A DNA stretch of 64,000 nt, from assembly GCF_002288925.2 (NCBI RefSeq), contig NW_022098031.1, positions 4,352,370 to 4,416,369 of the forward strand, read 5' to 3'. Positions within the stretch are counted from its first letter, which is position 1; each line of letters starts with the position of its first letter. Under the pieces are notes generated by a model, which was not told the origin of the DNA, made no database searches, and was given only the letters and a program-made list of their open reading frames with translations. Shown one piece after another: positions 21,801 to 34,149 of this stretch. The DNA is from Delphinapterus leucas (lineage: Eukaryota > Chordata > Mammalia > Artiodactyla > Monodontidae). Both the position numbers and the translations under genes were made by a program.

Positions 21801-24055
21801 CGCATCGCAGACCTCACCCGCCCTTGCAGAGCCGAGGGCCATGGTGGTGTTCCTCTAAACCTCAGTTCCTGTGGCCTTATTGTAGCGTAGGAGGAAGGCG
21901 AAGCCTTTGCTGTACTTTTAAATGTAATGTTTCTGAACCCCTTCTCAAGAATGGAATCAGGTTCCAAGGAGCTTCACAAAGAGCGTGCGTTTGGTTCATT
22001 GAAGCATCCGCTCACGACCGGCCGAGGCGAAGCAACAGTATATGCAGATTTTCCATTCACAAAAGTCATTTAACACCCTTCTTTATGAGAGACATGTGCG
22101 GTTGGGGAACATACTTAATTTCATTTTATCTAAATGCTGCCTGAAATAATAGGTAACTTGGGCTCCTACTTAAACAGATGGGGAAATTTACCCAACTGAT
22201 GATATATGCATGTTTACTTTAAATAATTTAATGAAGTTTTTGCCTTTCTGATGCTGGAAGACGTAAATGACTTCTAAGTAGTATTAGAATGCACTGTGTA
22301 TGGCAGGGTTATTCGTTTTTAATTAACTTCCCCTGAAAGTTAACCTCAAATTAGTGCCACTTTAGGTCTTTTCAAATAACCATTTAAAAGGTGTTTTTTT
22401 GGGTTTTTTTTAGTCCCTCCCTTAGGATTCCAAGGATTGTGGAGGAACATGGGTGGAATGCTTGTTAGGTTTCCTCCTTCTGTCCCATCAAGTGTCATCT
22501 AAACTTGATCATGCTGAGAGACTAGGATCAATTTCTGTGCTTGCTAGATAGAACCTGTTTTGCAGTGAAATTATTAAGATCATGCTAGTTTTATGAAACA
22601 GGTTGGGGAAGGAAGAGTAAAGGCATGCAATTTGTCCTCTATTAAAAGTACAGAGAATTTCAAATATTTGTTACCCCTTTTTTGATAGTAATTATGTATA
22701 GAATGACTACAATATGCCTGTTTAAAGTAATGGGAAAGGGAATAGATGAAACATAAGAACTACCTTTTAGGTCTTTAATTATGGAGCTTAAGTTGTTGTG
22801 GTCAAATTCCATCTGAACCATTTGAGCTACAATACATTGTACACAGGTGCTTAGAAGTGCCTGTTTAATTAAAAATGGTCATGGTTTATTTCTCTTTCAT
22901 TGAATCATAATATTTGTTATAGCTGTGATCTATGAAAAGGTGCTGCTACAATTTTTTCAGTTAGAATATTATTACATTTTAGAGGCAATCAAATATGTTT
23001 CTTACAAAACATTTATGGCACCTGTAAATTTGGCAATACCTAGTTTTTAGGTTTCTTTTGAATTGAAAAGCCTTAAAATATACTTTGGAGTAAGTACACA
23101 TACTGTTTGTAATGAAATTATGTTTTAGTTTTGATTTAAGAAAAAAGTGGTAAAATTAACAAAATTTGCATTATAAAAAGGTCTTTCTTTTTAAAGGACT
23201 AATTGCATAATTTAACTAGTGAGAGCCCTTAGTACATTTAAACTTGGTTTACAAATAATCCTTCAAGAGCATGTTGCTTGAATTGAAGCATGAATGACAA
23301 AATAAAGAATTGATACTTAGATGTAGTTTTCTAATATTATTTTGGAAAATCCTTATCCTAATAATACTTGAAGTTTTATATTTTAATATCTGTATTATCC
23401 AAAGCTGAACACATTTATAGAGATGATTTTGGAGCATTGGGGGATTTAAAAGTAGAAGACGTAGGTGCTGTCTTATTCTTATGAATATGACCTACAAATA
23501 ATACATAAATACAACTTGAATCAAAAAGTCTGTACATACTTCATTAATGAAGGTGCCTGCGTGCAAGGAGATTGAAGTATAGTTTCCTTGTGGTTAGGAC
23601 ACAGGAAGAGATATCTGGACTAATGTGTGAAGATTTCAAGTCAATATTTTCTTTCAGGAAATCCCTGAAAGATTTTAGATCTTCCTTCCACCTTGGTCCC
23701 CACCCTCTCATATATCCTCTCAAAGGCATGAAGTTGAAAGTCTCATCCAGAACACATGATAGAAGGGATTTTTCCTCCCTGAAAAATGTTATCAAGTTTG
23801 CAAGGAGAGAGCTTTCTTCAGAGACCTTGTAGGAAAGGAGTTCTTGTTCTGAAACATCAAATTCTTCTACCCTATGTTATTCTTACTTTTATTAAAATTG
23901 GAAACAATGTAAGCTCTCCATGATAGCAAGGACCGTTGACTTTCCAAATGCTTAATAGTCATCGAATAAAAAAATGTAGTTCCAGATGTACAACTGGAGA
24001 ACAAAGAGGAGTATGTGATAATGTAGTTCAAATTAGATACAAGCAGTGAGGTGAC
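21801..24055 (+). other. Repeat-poor 5' part of the putative first intron
   Basis: More than 2 kb without a confident interspersed repeat, the longest such stretch next to the promoter. Repeat exclusion here is compatible with intronic regulatory sequence. Open frames at 23544-23832 on both strands overlap each other and show no domain. Confidence 0.5.
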
Positions 24056-24059
24056 AAAG

Positions 24060-24225
24060 AAATGATGTTGGCTTGGCAGGAGGGAAGCAGGTCATTTAAT
24101 CTGGGGAACTTTCTTGGAGGAGGTGATTCTTCATTTAAGTCTTCTGAAAGCTGTATATCTGATGATAAGCAGGTGTTCTAAGATGGATAGACAGCATGAA
24201 CCAAAGCATTTAAATTGGACTGGGT
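24060..24225 (+). mobile_element. Possible ancient repeat remnant
   Basis: 'gaactttcttggaggaggtg' followed by 'ttaagtcttctgaaagctg' resembles a widespread old repeat. Family not assigned. Confidence 0.35.
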
Positions 24226-24365
24226 AGTCATGTCAGATTAAACACAGTGAGTCTTTTTTGGTAACATTCTGAAGAATTTTTCTTCTTCCCTCATAACTGT
24301 TACCTCTCCCAGATAAAAAGATTGGCACACTTTATAAGAGCTAAAATTTAGAGTAGTTGAGTTTT

Positions 24366-24575
24366 GGAAGAGACAGTGGTACAGTGAAAGCAAGAGCATT
24401 GATCTGGGGGTTAGAAAATTTGAATTGGATTTCTGGTTGCATTTTATACAAGCAGGTGTCCTTAGGCAAATCACTGGGCCTTAGTTTTCTCATTTGTAAG
24501 AGGAGGAGGATAATCCTTATCCCACAAGGTCGTTGGGGGAATGAGATTACATAATGTATATGAAAGTGCATATTT
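24366..24575 (-). mobile_element. MIR SINE fossil, antisense
   Basis: 'cattgatctgggggttagaa', 'ccttaggcaaatcactgggc', 'tagttttctcatttgtaaga' and 'ggataatccttatcccacaa' follow the reverse-complement MIR order closely. Confidence 0.85.
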
Positions 24576-25500
24576 CAATATTAACACATAGGAGAAATCA
24601 AACATCAAATTATTTAAAAACATTTTTTTGTCTTTAGATCTTTAAAAAATATTTTGGTGAATTTATCATGAACTCTAAATCTACTTGACCTTTGCATTGA
24701 TCTATGGTGTTAACCTTTAAATTTATCAGTATCAGAATTCTAGATGCTTAGGTTTCTTTCAATCAGGCATAATGCTTTCTGATATAAATGAGGCTTAATT
24801 GTGTTACTTCTTAATGTTATAAACCGCAAGGAATGGTAGATACCTCGAATTTGTAAAGCTTTAAGGGATATGTGTTACTGAAAAATCTGAGCCTTTAGGC
24901 TTTGTTCTCTACAGAATTTGCTTTTGAAGAAATTGCCCTTGCCTATCATGCAATCTGTGTATACATTGTTGTGGAAAAAACAGAGCATTTTCCTGCTATT
25001 AAGGAAAAAAGTTACCAAAAATATCCTTTATATGTTTTTAGTGGTCTGAGTGACTGTAAACCATGAGGAATCTCTATCCGCTGTGCTTTACGTTAGAATT
25101 CAATATTTTGTGAGCAGGCTAATAGACTTTTGCATCAACCTATCTAAGCTTTTTGCTCCAGTAGCTGTTTGTCCTTTTATGAATCTCAAAATTTCATTAT
25201 ACTTTGTGAACTCTTTGCAGTGTTTAAATCCATGGAGCAGGCTGTCCTTTGTGTAACATTTGGGAGGGAATTGTACTATAAAAAGACTAAAAAAGAGTCT
25301 TGAATCTTCAAATGATAAGCTAGTTACCCGCCACCTTCCATATTCACAAAAGCCTGAAAAAAAAAGAGGAAATGTTTTTTGAGCTTCAAGACTCTTTTCA
25401 GATAAAAAGGAGAAACTGTTTGATTCAGGGTTGTTAAAAACATGACAGATTCAGAGGGAGATTGATAGTTCCTGAAGGTGTCCTAGTCGGAGTGGTTGGT
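24576..25500. other. Unannotated intronic sequence
   Basis: No exon or repeat recognised. A polypyrimidine-AG ('ttgttctctacag', ends about 24914) looks like an acceptor, but the following sequence has no convincing open exon or donor. Confidence 0.4.
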
Positions 25501-25504
25501 CATA

Positions 25505-25790
25505 ATATAATAGCTTATACGTGTTGACTGCTAACTATGTATCAGGTACTTGACATATATACTTGACAATGACCCACCCAGATCAGACTATTTTCTTGTC
25601 CTTTTTTAAACCTCAAGCACTGAGAGATTAAGTAGTAGGCCGCAGAGCCAGGATTTGAGCTAAACCTGAGTCACAGGGAGGCTAAGCAGCAGGTGGTGGA
25701 GCTTACCAAAAGGATTTGAATTTGAGGTTTAACCTGACCTTTGACATCAGAACCTGTCCTTTTAACTGTCACATTATAATGCCTTGTATA
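25505..25790 (+). mobile_element. MIR fragments, sense
   Basis: 'ctaactatgtatcaggtact' and 'gccgcagagccaggatttga' match MIR. A second MIR-like 3' segment follows ('ggtggagcttaccaaaagga' to 'cacattataatgcc'), suggesting two adjacent or duplicated pieces. Confidence 0.7.
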
Positions 25791-26318
25791 GTTTATTTGC
25801 AGTTGCCCCTTGTGACAGGTCTTGACCTTTATGATCTTTCTCAGTCTATCTTGACTTTATGATTTGATGAAAATACAGTTTGTAATAAGATGGCCTCAGT
25901 TTTTTTCATTTCATGTGTTTTGACTGACATCCTATGTTTTACTTGGAGTAAAGCAAATAATTCTTTATTGTTCATTCAGTTGCCATTTTCTCGCTAGGAA
26001 ATTCCAGACTAAACTGGAACTATAAGGACATATAGTACAGTAGATACAGTATTTTAAGGTGACTTGTTACAATTTTTAAAATTCATGCTTTTTTTTTAAA
26101 GAGTAAAACTGATGCACAGAATTGGTATGGATGATTTTTATGAGTGATATTTGAGGGACACTAATCTGTATAATTAAAAGCTATCCTTTCGAAATGTCCA
26201 CCATTAAAGTAACTTGTTTTTTGGCTGCCGGATGCCACTATTAGCAGGAGTAGTTTATCAGATTACATAGTTTCTTACAAAGAAGGCTCAGGCCCCTGTG
26301 AAAATTACGAAGTCTGTT
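25791..26318. other. Unannotated intronic sequence
   Basis: Nothing recognised. Confidence 0.4.
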
Positions 26319-26329
26319 TAAGTACTTTT

Positions 26330-26574
26330 GTTTTTCCAAAATTAAAAAATTTTTTAGTTAATTTAATTTGGCTGCGTCGGGTCTTAGTTGCGGCGCACGG
26401 GCTTCTCTCTAGTTGTGGCACGCAGTTTCCAGAGTGCACCGGCTCAGTAGTTGCGGCGCAGGGGCTTAGTTGCCCCGAGACGTGGGATTTTAGCTCCCCA
26501 ACCAGGGATCAAATCTGCGTCCCCTGCATTGGGGGTCAGATTCTTAACCACTGGACCACCAGGGAAGTCCTGTG
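26330..26574 (-). mobile_element. CHR-2-type SINE (older subtype), antisense
   Basis: 'ttggctgcgtcgggtcttag' through 'caccagggaagtcc'. Direct repeats 'taagtactttt' flank it exactly (26319-26329 and 26575-26585). Confidence 0.92.
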
Positions 26575-26585
26575 TAAGTACTTTT

Positions 26586-27325
26586 TAATGGGGTTAGAGT
26601 ATGGTAGATTTGGGGAGACAGCAGTTCAGTCTAAGTAACACTACATATTATTGGGTAAGAATAATGAGGTGGAATTCCTTGGACATGAAGGCACAGGTAC
26701 ATTGTTCAAGTAGAGAGTAGGGTGAGGGACTTCTGAAGACAAGTTTTGCTTACTGTATAATTTTGCCTGTTGTTTTGACTATAATAACATTTAAGATCAG
26801 CGACCCAGAGGTAAAGAAAAACAGTGCTGTGTATCAGAGTGGGGAGTTTGTAATAGTTCCCTAGGCTCTTTCGCAAGATGTGGATGCTTTATAAATATTC
26901 ACTGATGATCAGGGAAGGACTCTCTTACTACCTATTATTTTAGAAATCTAGGGAGGCAGACTAGCACAGGCTCTGGAGCCAGGCTGCTTATGTTCAGAAC
27001 CTGCACAGCCACTTAAGTAGCTTATTGCCCTGTACTGGCCCTATGCTGACATGAGATGGCTTCAGGAGAAGAATATGGTGTATTTAGGCAAAGCAAGGCC
27101 CAGAGATGCACCCCGTGATTTTCCTGTTCTTATGTGGTATGAAAGAGATCTGGAAGTTCTCACATAATCCTAGTGAAGGAAATAGAAGTTAACAGAGTGA
27201 GAGCTAGCAAGCCTGTCATGAGGGTACTGTTGTGAGGGGAAGACCATGTTATAGACATTGTGGAGAGGGCGGCTGTGGCAGATTCAGCTCAATGCCCACC
27301 AGAATTTGTTGTCTTTCTTGCTTTA
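26586..27325. other. Intronic sequence with a short antisense MIR piece
   Basis: 'cacaggctctggagccaggctg' at about 26963-26985 (seen in part) is an antisense MIR 3' segment extending to about 27040. The remainder is not recognised. Confidence 0.5.
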
Positions 27326-27329
27326 GTTC

Positions 27330-27745
27330 AGTTAACACTGGGAGGTGGCTGCCCAGACAGGAACACGTTTCTCAGTCATTCTCTCCTCTATCCCCATCCT
27401 CCTTCCCTGCATCTAGGTGGGACCAGAAGACGGCTTTTCACCAGGGGAATGTGAATGGAAGTGATGCACTGTCCCTTCTGAACTGAGGTGGGAGAAAAGC
27501 AGCTGTGTTTCGCCACCTTCTCTTTTCCAATCCAAGGGCCAGATGCAGAGGCTGGGCCTCTTCAGGTGTGATAATAAGATTGGGAAGATCTCTAGTCCCT
27601 CAGATTACCATGTGAAAGAAAGCTGTGCACCAAACAGGAGCACTCGCGACGGACTGTATAATTTTAAGGAGACATTTTAGTTGTGTGAAGTCACTGATGT
27701 TTATTTGTTAAGCAGCTAGTATGGCCTTAACCCAAGCATGGGCTG
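27330..27745 (+). mobile_element. Probable ancient interspersed repeat
   Basis: 'cagattaccatgtgaaagaa' and 'ttgtgtgaagtcactgatgt' resemble the same class of old repeat seen at 5925-6350. The open frames at 27232-27486 and 27260-27454 cover it and show no known domain. Confidence 0.4.
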
Positions 27746-28042
27746 CTTAGAAGAGGTAGTTGAGGCCCTAAGAATATCCATACCAACAGGAGCTGAGGGG
27801 CCAGGTTAGGAGGTCACTGGACGCTGCTGCAGCATCCTCATCAGTATATGCCATTGCGACTCTTATCAAACCTCAGAGGCCCGTGAGGACCCAGAGGGCA
27901 GTCCATGGGTCCACGTTCAGACCATCTGTAACATTCCCAGTGCCCGTGAAAGCTTTCCTCTACATCCAGATACCATGATAAGTATAAGGAACAGAGAAAC
28001 TAGAAACGTTTTTCTGTAAAAGTCTGAAGAGTTCTGGTAAAG
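27746..28042. other. Unannotated intronic sequence
   Basis: Nothing recognised. Confidence 0.4.
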
Positions 28043-28256
28043 CAGGGTTTCTCCAACTTGGCTTTATTGATATTTTGGCCTGGATAACTCTTTGTTGTGG
28101 TGAGGGCTGTCCCATGTATTGTAGACTGTAGAGCAGCATCCCTGCCCTCTACCTGTTAGATGCCAGTAGCACCTCCACTAAAGTACAACCAAATATGTCT
28201 CTAGACATTGCCAAATGTCCCTTGGGGGGCAAATCACCCCCAGCAGAGAACTGCTG
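28043..28256 (+). mobile_element. Non-autonomous DNA transposon fossil (hAT-type)
   Basis: Begins CAGGGTTTCTCCAAC and ends GCAGAGAACTGCTG, which form imperfect terminal inverted repeats. The inside ('tggataactctttgttgtgg', 'ctagacattgccaaatgtcc') matches a widespread old mammalian DNA-transposon fossil. I am unsure which named family. The 8-bp flanks no longer match well. Confidence 0.7.
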
Positions 28257-28835
28257 CCTTAAAAACAGAGTTAACCTGAAAGAAATTATTTTAAACTGAA
28301 AGAAACTTACCTTTAATTAATGGACTTTTTCTCCCCTTAGGAGATGGGTGGAGTTCATGGGGGAGGTTGGTTTACGAATGTGCAACAAAGGAAGCTATGC
28401 TGCTTTTATAAAACATACTAGTTTCTATTGAATGTCGATCTACACTTCTGCTAATTTATCAGTTTAGACGTTGTCTGGATTTTCTGCTTTTTCTTCTTTC
28501 CTTTTCTTTCTAGACTGGTAGCTATACTTCTTCTTGCCTAGATAAACACATTTCCCCCATTCCCCCCCAACCCCAGCTGTCACATCCATATGTCCGTCAC
28601 TAAATGACAAAACCCAAGATATGGTTTCGATACTATGACTATGTAAATATCATTTAATCCTAGGCCAGGTAGTATGCTCAGATTATGATTTCTTTTCTAC
28701 AGATCCTATTAAGTAGCCCTTGGGCCACTTGAAGAAAAATACCTTGATACCATCAAGGTCCAGTGTATTTTACTTTATTTTATCAGTTGCTCAAAATCTA
28801 GCCATTGAATTAAAAACAATGGACATGACTTCCTA
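28257..28835. other. Unannotated intronic sequence
   Basis: Nothing recognised. Confidence 0.4.
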
Positions 28836-28839
28836 TTTT

Positions 28840-30300
28840 CTTGGTGTTTCTAATTGCCCCCTTTTCTGGTATTGTATGCCTTTATCATAGTCTCTGCCAA
28901 CTCTTCATCATACTACCTGTTGTATTGTGTCCCCTATTTATCTGGCGTAATTGTAATTCTGCTTCAATTTGGACTAGTTGCCTTTTAGGTCTCTTTCTGG
29001 AACTTCCTTTCACTGTCCTCTTGAATTGGGTCCATTCTATTATAGATCTTCCTTTTTTACTAAATTTATTTGATCTTTTTTTTGGAGTACAACTTCCAAA
29101 AAAAGTGTGTTTGAGAGGCAAGTTTTCTGAATTATTCTATGGATAAAAATATTTTCATTCTGTTCTCATATTTGACTGATAGTTTGGGCACAATATTGTA
29201 GGCTGCAAGTAATTTTCCTTTGGGACCCTGAAAGCATTGCTTGGTTGTCTTTCAGTGCCAGGGATGCTGATTCGAAATCAGGTGTCATCTAATTCACTAC
29301 CCTTTTAAGGTGATTTGTTCTTTATTCTGTCTGAAAACTTTTAGGATCATCTCTGTTTTATCTTTCTGCTGCAAACTCATAATGAGCTGTACATGTTGCT
29401 TTGTTTTGTTTTGTCTATATTTGTTTTAGGCACTCAGTTGCCCTTATTATTTGAATCAGATTCTTCAGCTCTAAGAAATTCTCTCCTGTCTTTGATATTT
29501 TCTTCCCTTCATTTTCTTGTTTGCTTGTTTATTCTTCAGTAGGGAGATGTTTTCTGTCTTGGACTGGTCCTCATCTCATTTTTACTTTCATATTTTGTGA
29601 TTCTCTTTGCTCTGTGTTCAGGGGATTTTTTTCCCTAGTTTTTTGGCTGATTTGTTGAGGGGAGGGTAATCCCTGAATTTTCTTGTTCTCTTTTTCTGCC
29701 ATTCTTTTCTTGTTTTATGTTGTAGTACTCTCTTTAGTCTCAGAAAATGCAAGGTAGATTTTTAAAAGACATTTCGTGTTTCCTCAATTATTTCCTTTTC
29801 CCGTCTGGCCAGCTTTTATGTTTGTAATCTTTTTTTTTTTTTTCCGTACTTAGTTTTCCTTATATGCCTGGATTGGTTGTCTCTTCATGTTTCAGAAAGA
29901 AGGACCAGCTTCCTGGTCTGGATGTTCCCCTCCCACCCTGTTCCTTGGACTGTTTTCCCTATTAGGTGTTTTTTTTTTGAGTAGGAATTCTGGGCACAGC
30001 ACTTTAGGGCAGAACAGTATAGGGTGGGGCCTATATATTGACAAGCATTTTAGGGTAAGATGGAGGGGAGCCAGCTTCCAGGCTGTGGGCCCTCTAAATG
30101 CCAGATAAAAAGGGTTTATTACTCTGTGCCAGCATCCCCTAGACAGTTATTCACTTTCTTTAGAGAAAAGCTGACTGTGCTTTTGCCAGGGAGTAAATGT
30201 CAGTTGTTTAGGTGCTGCTTGGAGATGGGGGATGGAAAATGTAGTCCCTTATACAGTCAGTCAGGTAATACATAATTCTCCTATTTTTAGCCCCACTATT
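28840..30300 (-). mobile_element. Ancient LINE-derived region (L1M/HAL1-like), antisense
   Basis: Long T-rich text resembling the reverse complement of old L1-type ORF1 regions ('ggcactcagttgcccttatt', 'aagaaattctctcctgtctt', 'ttttctgtcttggactggtc'). Very diverged; boundaries are approximate and no frame survives. Open frames here (for example 28841-29146) are shadows. Confidence 0.5.
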
Positions 30301-30505
30301 ATTCCCACCCTTTGCTGAACCGTTTACTTTGCAGTCATGCTTCTCTGGGGGTTCTGTCAGATGTATTGGTTCCCAACCTTTTGCATCACTCTTAAAGGGT
30401 ATGATGAGGCTGTGGCTCTCTCTGCTTGTGATATCAATCAATTTCACATCTACTTTCATCTTTCAGAAATTTATGGACTTCTCTCTCTACTCTGTCCCCA
30501 CTTTT

Positions 30506-30707
30506 TGTGTGTGTCTTATTTTTAATTTAATTTTTTATTTTATTATAATTAAAAATTTTAATTTTTAGTTTATTATATAAAGGTTACTTTCCATTTACAG
30601 TTATTACAAAATATTGGCTGTATTCCCCGTGTTGTACAGTACATCCTTGAGCCTATCTTACACCCAGTAGTTTGTACCTCCCATTCCCCCACCCCTATGT
30701 TACCCCA
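30506..30707 (-). mobile_element. Short 5'-truncated L1 3' end, antisense
   Basis: AT-rich tail, then 'acttgtgttgtacagt...'-type L1 3' untranslated sequence ('ccgtgttgtacagtacatcc', 'cccagtagtttgtacctccc'). Flanked by 'tccccactttt' (30495-30505 and 30708-30718). Confidence 0.8.
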
Positions 30708-30719
30708 TCCCCACTTTTA

Positions 30720-33415
30720 ATTTCTTTGCTCTTATGGTTTTATTTTTTTTCTGTATGAATTGTTTTTGTTTCAATGCGAGATCTGAAGTAACTGGAGGGA
30801 AAATTTGTATTCAGTCCATCATCTTTTATTGGAGATCTTTCCTATTTTTTTTTGTTAATGCAATGATCATAAAAATTGTGATCATGATACTGTGTTGAAA
30901 TACAGTGATATTTCTTCACTATTGATTTGTATAGGTATTTTGTATCTTTATGCCAGTCGGTCCTAAAATTTGTATGCTTTTGAATTCTTATTTGCTTCTT
31001 AGTTTTTCTGTTTCCTCTTCTGTTGTCATCTGCCCCAACTTGTACATGTCATTATGATTCTTTTGCCATTTCTAGTTTGTTCCTTGGAAACTGAATGAGA
31101 CCATTTAGGATTGTGCATAAAATAGCGACTTTTCTCCAGAGAATGGCATGTCAGCTGTAAGCCCATGACTCTTGTGACATTTTGATTATTCATTACTTAT
31201 TTTCTGTTTCTCAACTGTGTCCAGGCAGGTGAGGTGTTATTCTTTTTCATTTACTTCTCTGCCTTAATTGTGATATCTGCTTTGGTTCCTTAGTTATTGA
31301 TCTTTTTCTCTATAACTTTTCTGTCTCTTCTACCTAGTTATCTTTGGTACTTTAAATGTTGAGCTTAGATTGCCTAGCTGGTTCATGAAGGCTGTAATTT
31401 TCATCTCCTCCTCTCATTTTATACTCAAAAAAATTTCCCAGCACTGTTCTAAATTTTTTATACCTTATTCTCTTTTTTATTTCCCAGTCTCCTTTCCTGA
31501 ATCTTTAGGAAAATTGATTGATTATAATTTATCCTGGGCAAATAAATTTAAATTTGTCTGTTTACTTCCCTCTCTTCCATGATATTGCTGCATTTCTCTG
31601 TTAATCTTGTTCAGGCCTTCTCTCATTAGACTTTGTAGCTCTTTCTTCTACAGCTATGGTTTTGACTGCTGGGAAGTGTGTCTTTTATGATTGGAGTTAT
31701 AATTCTCTTGCAATCAGAAGTTTATGTAATCCAGATTTTTTAAATGCTGACTACTTTGAAGTTGAGATCCTGTCAGAAGGGCTGTGATTTGGAAGGCTTA
31801 AACCCCTAGATTTGGCCTGATTATGTAAGATACTGTGGAACCTACATAGTACATGCTTATTTGAAATTTAAAGTAGCTTAGAAAAGAAACTGGCTCTTGT
31901 GTAGTTTCTTTATTTGCCCACTGTAGGGGAAGTCAAAGGTGTAAATATTCCCTAACATTGATGTCTATTTACTGATTATTTTGTGAACTTTCTCCTATTC
32001 TGTGGAACTCTTTCTTGGTTTTACAATCCACAGGTTTGATTAGATCATGGTTATATGTCTTTTGCTTTACCTTTTTCATGTATTCTAAGCATTTTTCCTT
32101 TTAGATACCTGTCATAATTACTATCCTTTTTGTCTGCCTCATTACGGTATCCTTTATTGCTTCTCTTAGGTTTATAGTTTTGGTACTTTTTCTCACTTTT
32201 CCTGAAGTTTTAAAATAGAACCTTCAGCATTATATGGATAGTACTGTGACTGTTTTTCAAAGGTTTGATTACTTGGGAAATTATGGTTTTTGTGTCTTTA
32301 TTTTCCCAGGAATTTATGATTAGAGTGTAGGAATTAAAAAAAACAATACTCTGTCATTACTGAGGAAAAATTCCTCTGTGAAAACAGAGACTCATTTTAA
32401 GAGGTTGATTGCTTAACATATTTAGTGTTTTAACTAGCAAGGTCTTATTTGGTTATTTTGGGGCTTCTTCTTAATTTACAGTAGTAGTAATTAGCCTCTT
32501 CAAACTTACAAGTTGAAATTAACCAGTGATACATTTTGTGGCTATGAGACGAATAATGATTTTAATTAAATTCAGCAAATATATGCTTTTTTTTGGATTC
32601 TCCAAGAACTTTTTCATTGTCACCATATTGATCAGTTTTCTTTTAGGAACAGTCTTTGAATATGAGTTATTTCCATAGTTTCTCATTTTTGGTAGTCATT
32701 TTTAATTGAAGTATTAAAAATTGTGTTGGTTCTCATAGATCCTTTTTGAATTGGCATGTGGAAGTGTAATTATGTGTCTTGGTTACTTACATGATAAATT
32801 AAAGATGATCAGTACTTTGGTTGTGGTAATTTATACCTTGGATTCAAAACCCAGAAGCATCTAGGCCAGAGTTAGGCACTCAGACACTCATTTTTCTTTC
32901 ATGCCCAAGATAAAAAGCCATCCTTAGTTGTATCAAAATATGAAGAAATTGCTTTTGGGATTGAATAAGAAAATCGGTAATAAAATTCCTTGAGATTATC
33001 TTGAATTAACTTTAGATCTTGCATTTCAAGCTTTGATCCTTAATAAAGAGCCATCACCTTAAGTATGGGTATGAATTTACTTGTAGGAAACTGGGGTAAG
33101 TCTCTTGGTTGATTATAACCAGTTACCATAATTAATGAGAAACACATTCACTTTTTTCTAGTATCTTGATTTAAAACTAGGTTCATATTTTCCTTAGAAA
33201 AGAACCTTTTAAGAAAATAGTGAAAATTTACGCAGAATGAGGTAGTTTTAACTGTAATTTAAAATATCTAAGTTGAAAAACAAAGACTTAAAATCCAAGG
33301 GAGACATTTAATATATAGGACTAAATTATTAATACTTGATTGACAGGGAAATATTTCCAAATACTGTCCTTAAGAGACCTTGATTTATTACTGTCTCAGA
33401 AACACTCTTTGAGAC
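30720..33415. other. Intronic sequence, mostly unrecognised
   Basis: T-rich, possibly continuing the old LINE-like region up to about 32350. No exon, RNA gene or dated repeat identified. Confidence 0.4.
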
Positions 33416-33419
33416 CCTA

Positions 33420-33600
33420 TGTCACAGGCTTGTGCAACCTAGCATTACAAACACCAACTGATTTAGTAAACAGATGCACTGGGAAAATAAGAAGCCTGCC
33501 AGAAGTATTGTCTTTCCTGCTAAATAACTTTGTGACCTTGGCAAACCACTTAGCCTCTGTGGGTCTTAATAAAATGGAGAGTTGGAACAGATAGCCTGTT
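33420..33600 (-). mobile_element. MIR fragment, antisense
   Basis: 'ctaaataactttgtgacctt', 'ggcaaaccacttagcctctg' and 'ataaaatggagagttggaac' are in reverse-complement MIR order. Confidence 0.7.
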
Positions 33601-33659
33601 AGGTTCTTTTGAGGATTCCTTGATGATGCTAGGGGGTAGAATTACAATCAGATGATATA

Positions 33660-33830
33660 TTATGTAATATAGTCCTTATAATAGCTCTGAAATAGATGGT
33701 ATTATTCCCATTTTACAGATAGAATTATTGATGTTGTACAGACTCCATGTTCAAGTAACATGCTCAGTCATGTAGGTACTAAAGGGCCAAGCAAGAGGTT
33801 GAACCTTGGCCTATGTCATTCTGTAGCCAT
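33660..33830 (+). mobile_element. MIR fragment, sense
   Basis: 'ggtattattcccattttaca' and 'caagtaacatgctcagtcat', then 'ggttgaaccttggcctatg'. Confidence 0.75.
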
Positions 33831-33916
33831 GTTCTTTTTGGTATACAGTACTACCTTTCCAAGCCATGTCGTTAGAGTAGACCACCAGATTTTAGTGTTA
33901 GAATTTGTTCCATTTC

Positions 33917-34134
33917 TTTTTTTTTTTTTTTTTTTTTTTTTGCGGTACGCGGGCCTCTCACTGTTGTGGCCTCTCCCGTGGTGGAGCACAGGCTCCGGAC
34001 GCGCAGGCTCAGCGGCCATGGCTCACGGGCCCAGCCGCTCCGCGGCATGTGGGATGTTCCCGGACCGGGGCACGAACCCGTGTCCCCTGCATCGGCAGGC
34101 GGACTCTCAACCACTGCGCCACCGGGGAAGCCCC
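33917..34134 (-). mobile_element. Young CHR-2-type SINE, antisense
   Basis: Poly(T) of about 25, then 'gcggtacgcgggcctctcac' through to the SINE head 'accggggaagcccc'. Perfect direct repeats 'tgttccatttc' at 33906-33916 and 34135-34145. Open frames across it on both strands are repeats, not genes. Confidence 0.95.
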
Positions 34135-34149
34135 TGTTCCATTTCTTAA

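Noticed and set aside
20943..21842. 299-codon open frame on the minus strand in the CpG island
   Set aside because: High-GC sequence has few stop codons. The translation is Pro/Ala/Arg-rich with no domain, overlaps other long frames on both strands, and spans the candidate donor.
21587..22144. 185-codon open frame on the plus strand across the island edge
   Set aside because: No recognisable domain, lies within the proposed intron, and composition changes sharply at the island edge.
24895..25000. Acceptor-like 'ttgttctctacag' followed by a short open stretch
   Set aside because: No good donor and no recognisable coding content. One acceptor-like string is expected by chance in AT-rich intron.
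27232..27486. Possible exon with open frame and splice-like 'gcatctaggtggg'
   Set aside because: Lies within a probable ancient repeat, no domain, and the flanking signals are weak.
33760..34149. 129-codon open frame and similar ones containing 'FLRYAGLSLLWPL' or 'GTRASHCCGLS'
   Set aside because: These are translations of the young SINE in different frames and recur at every SINE copy. They are not a protein family.
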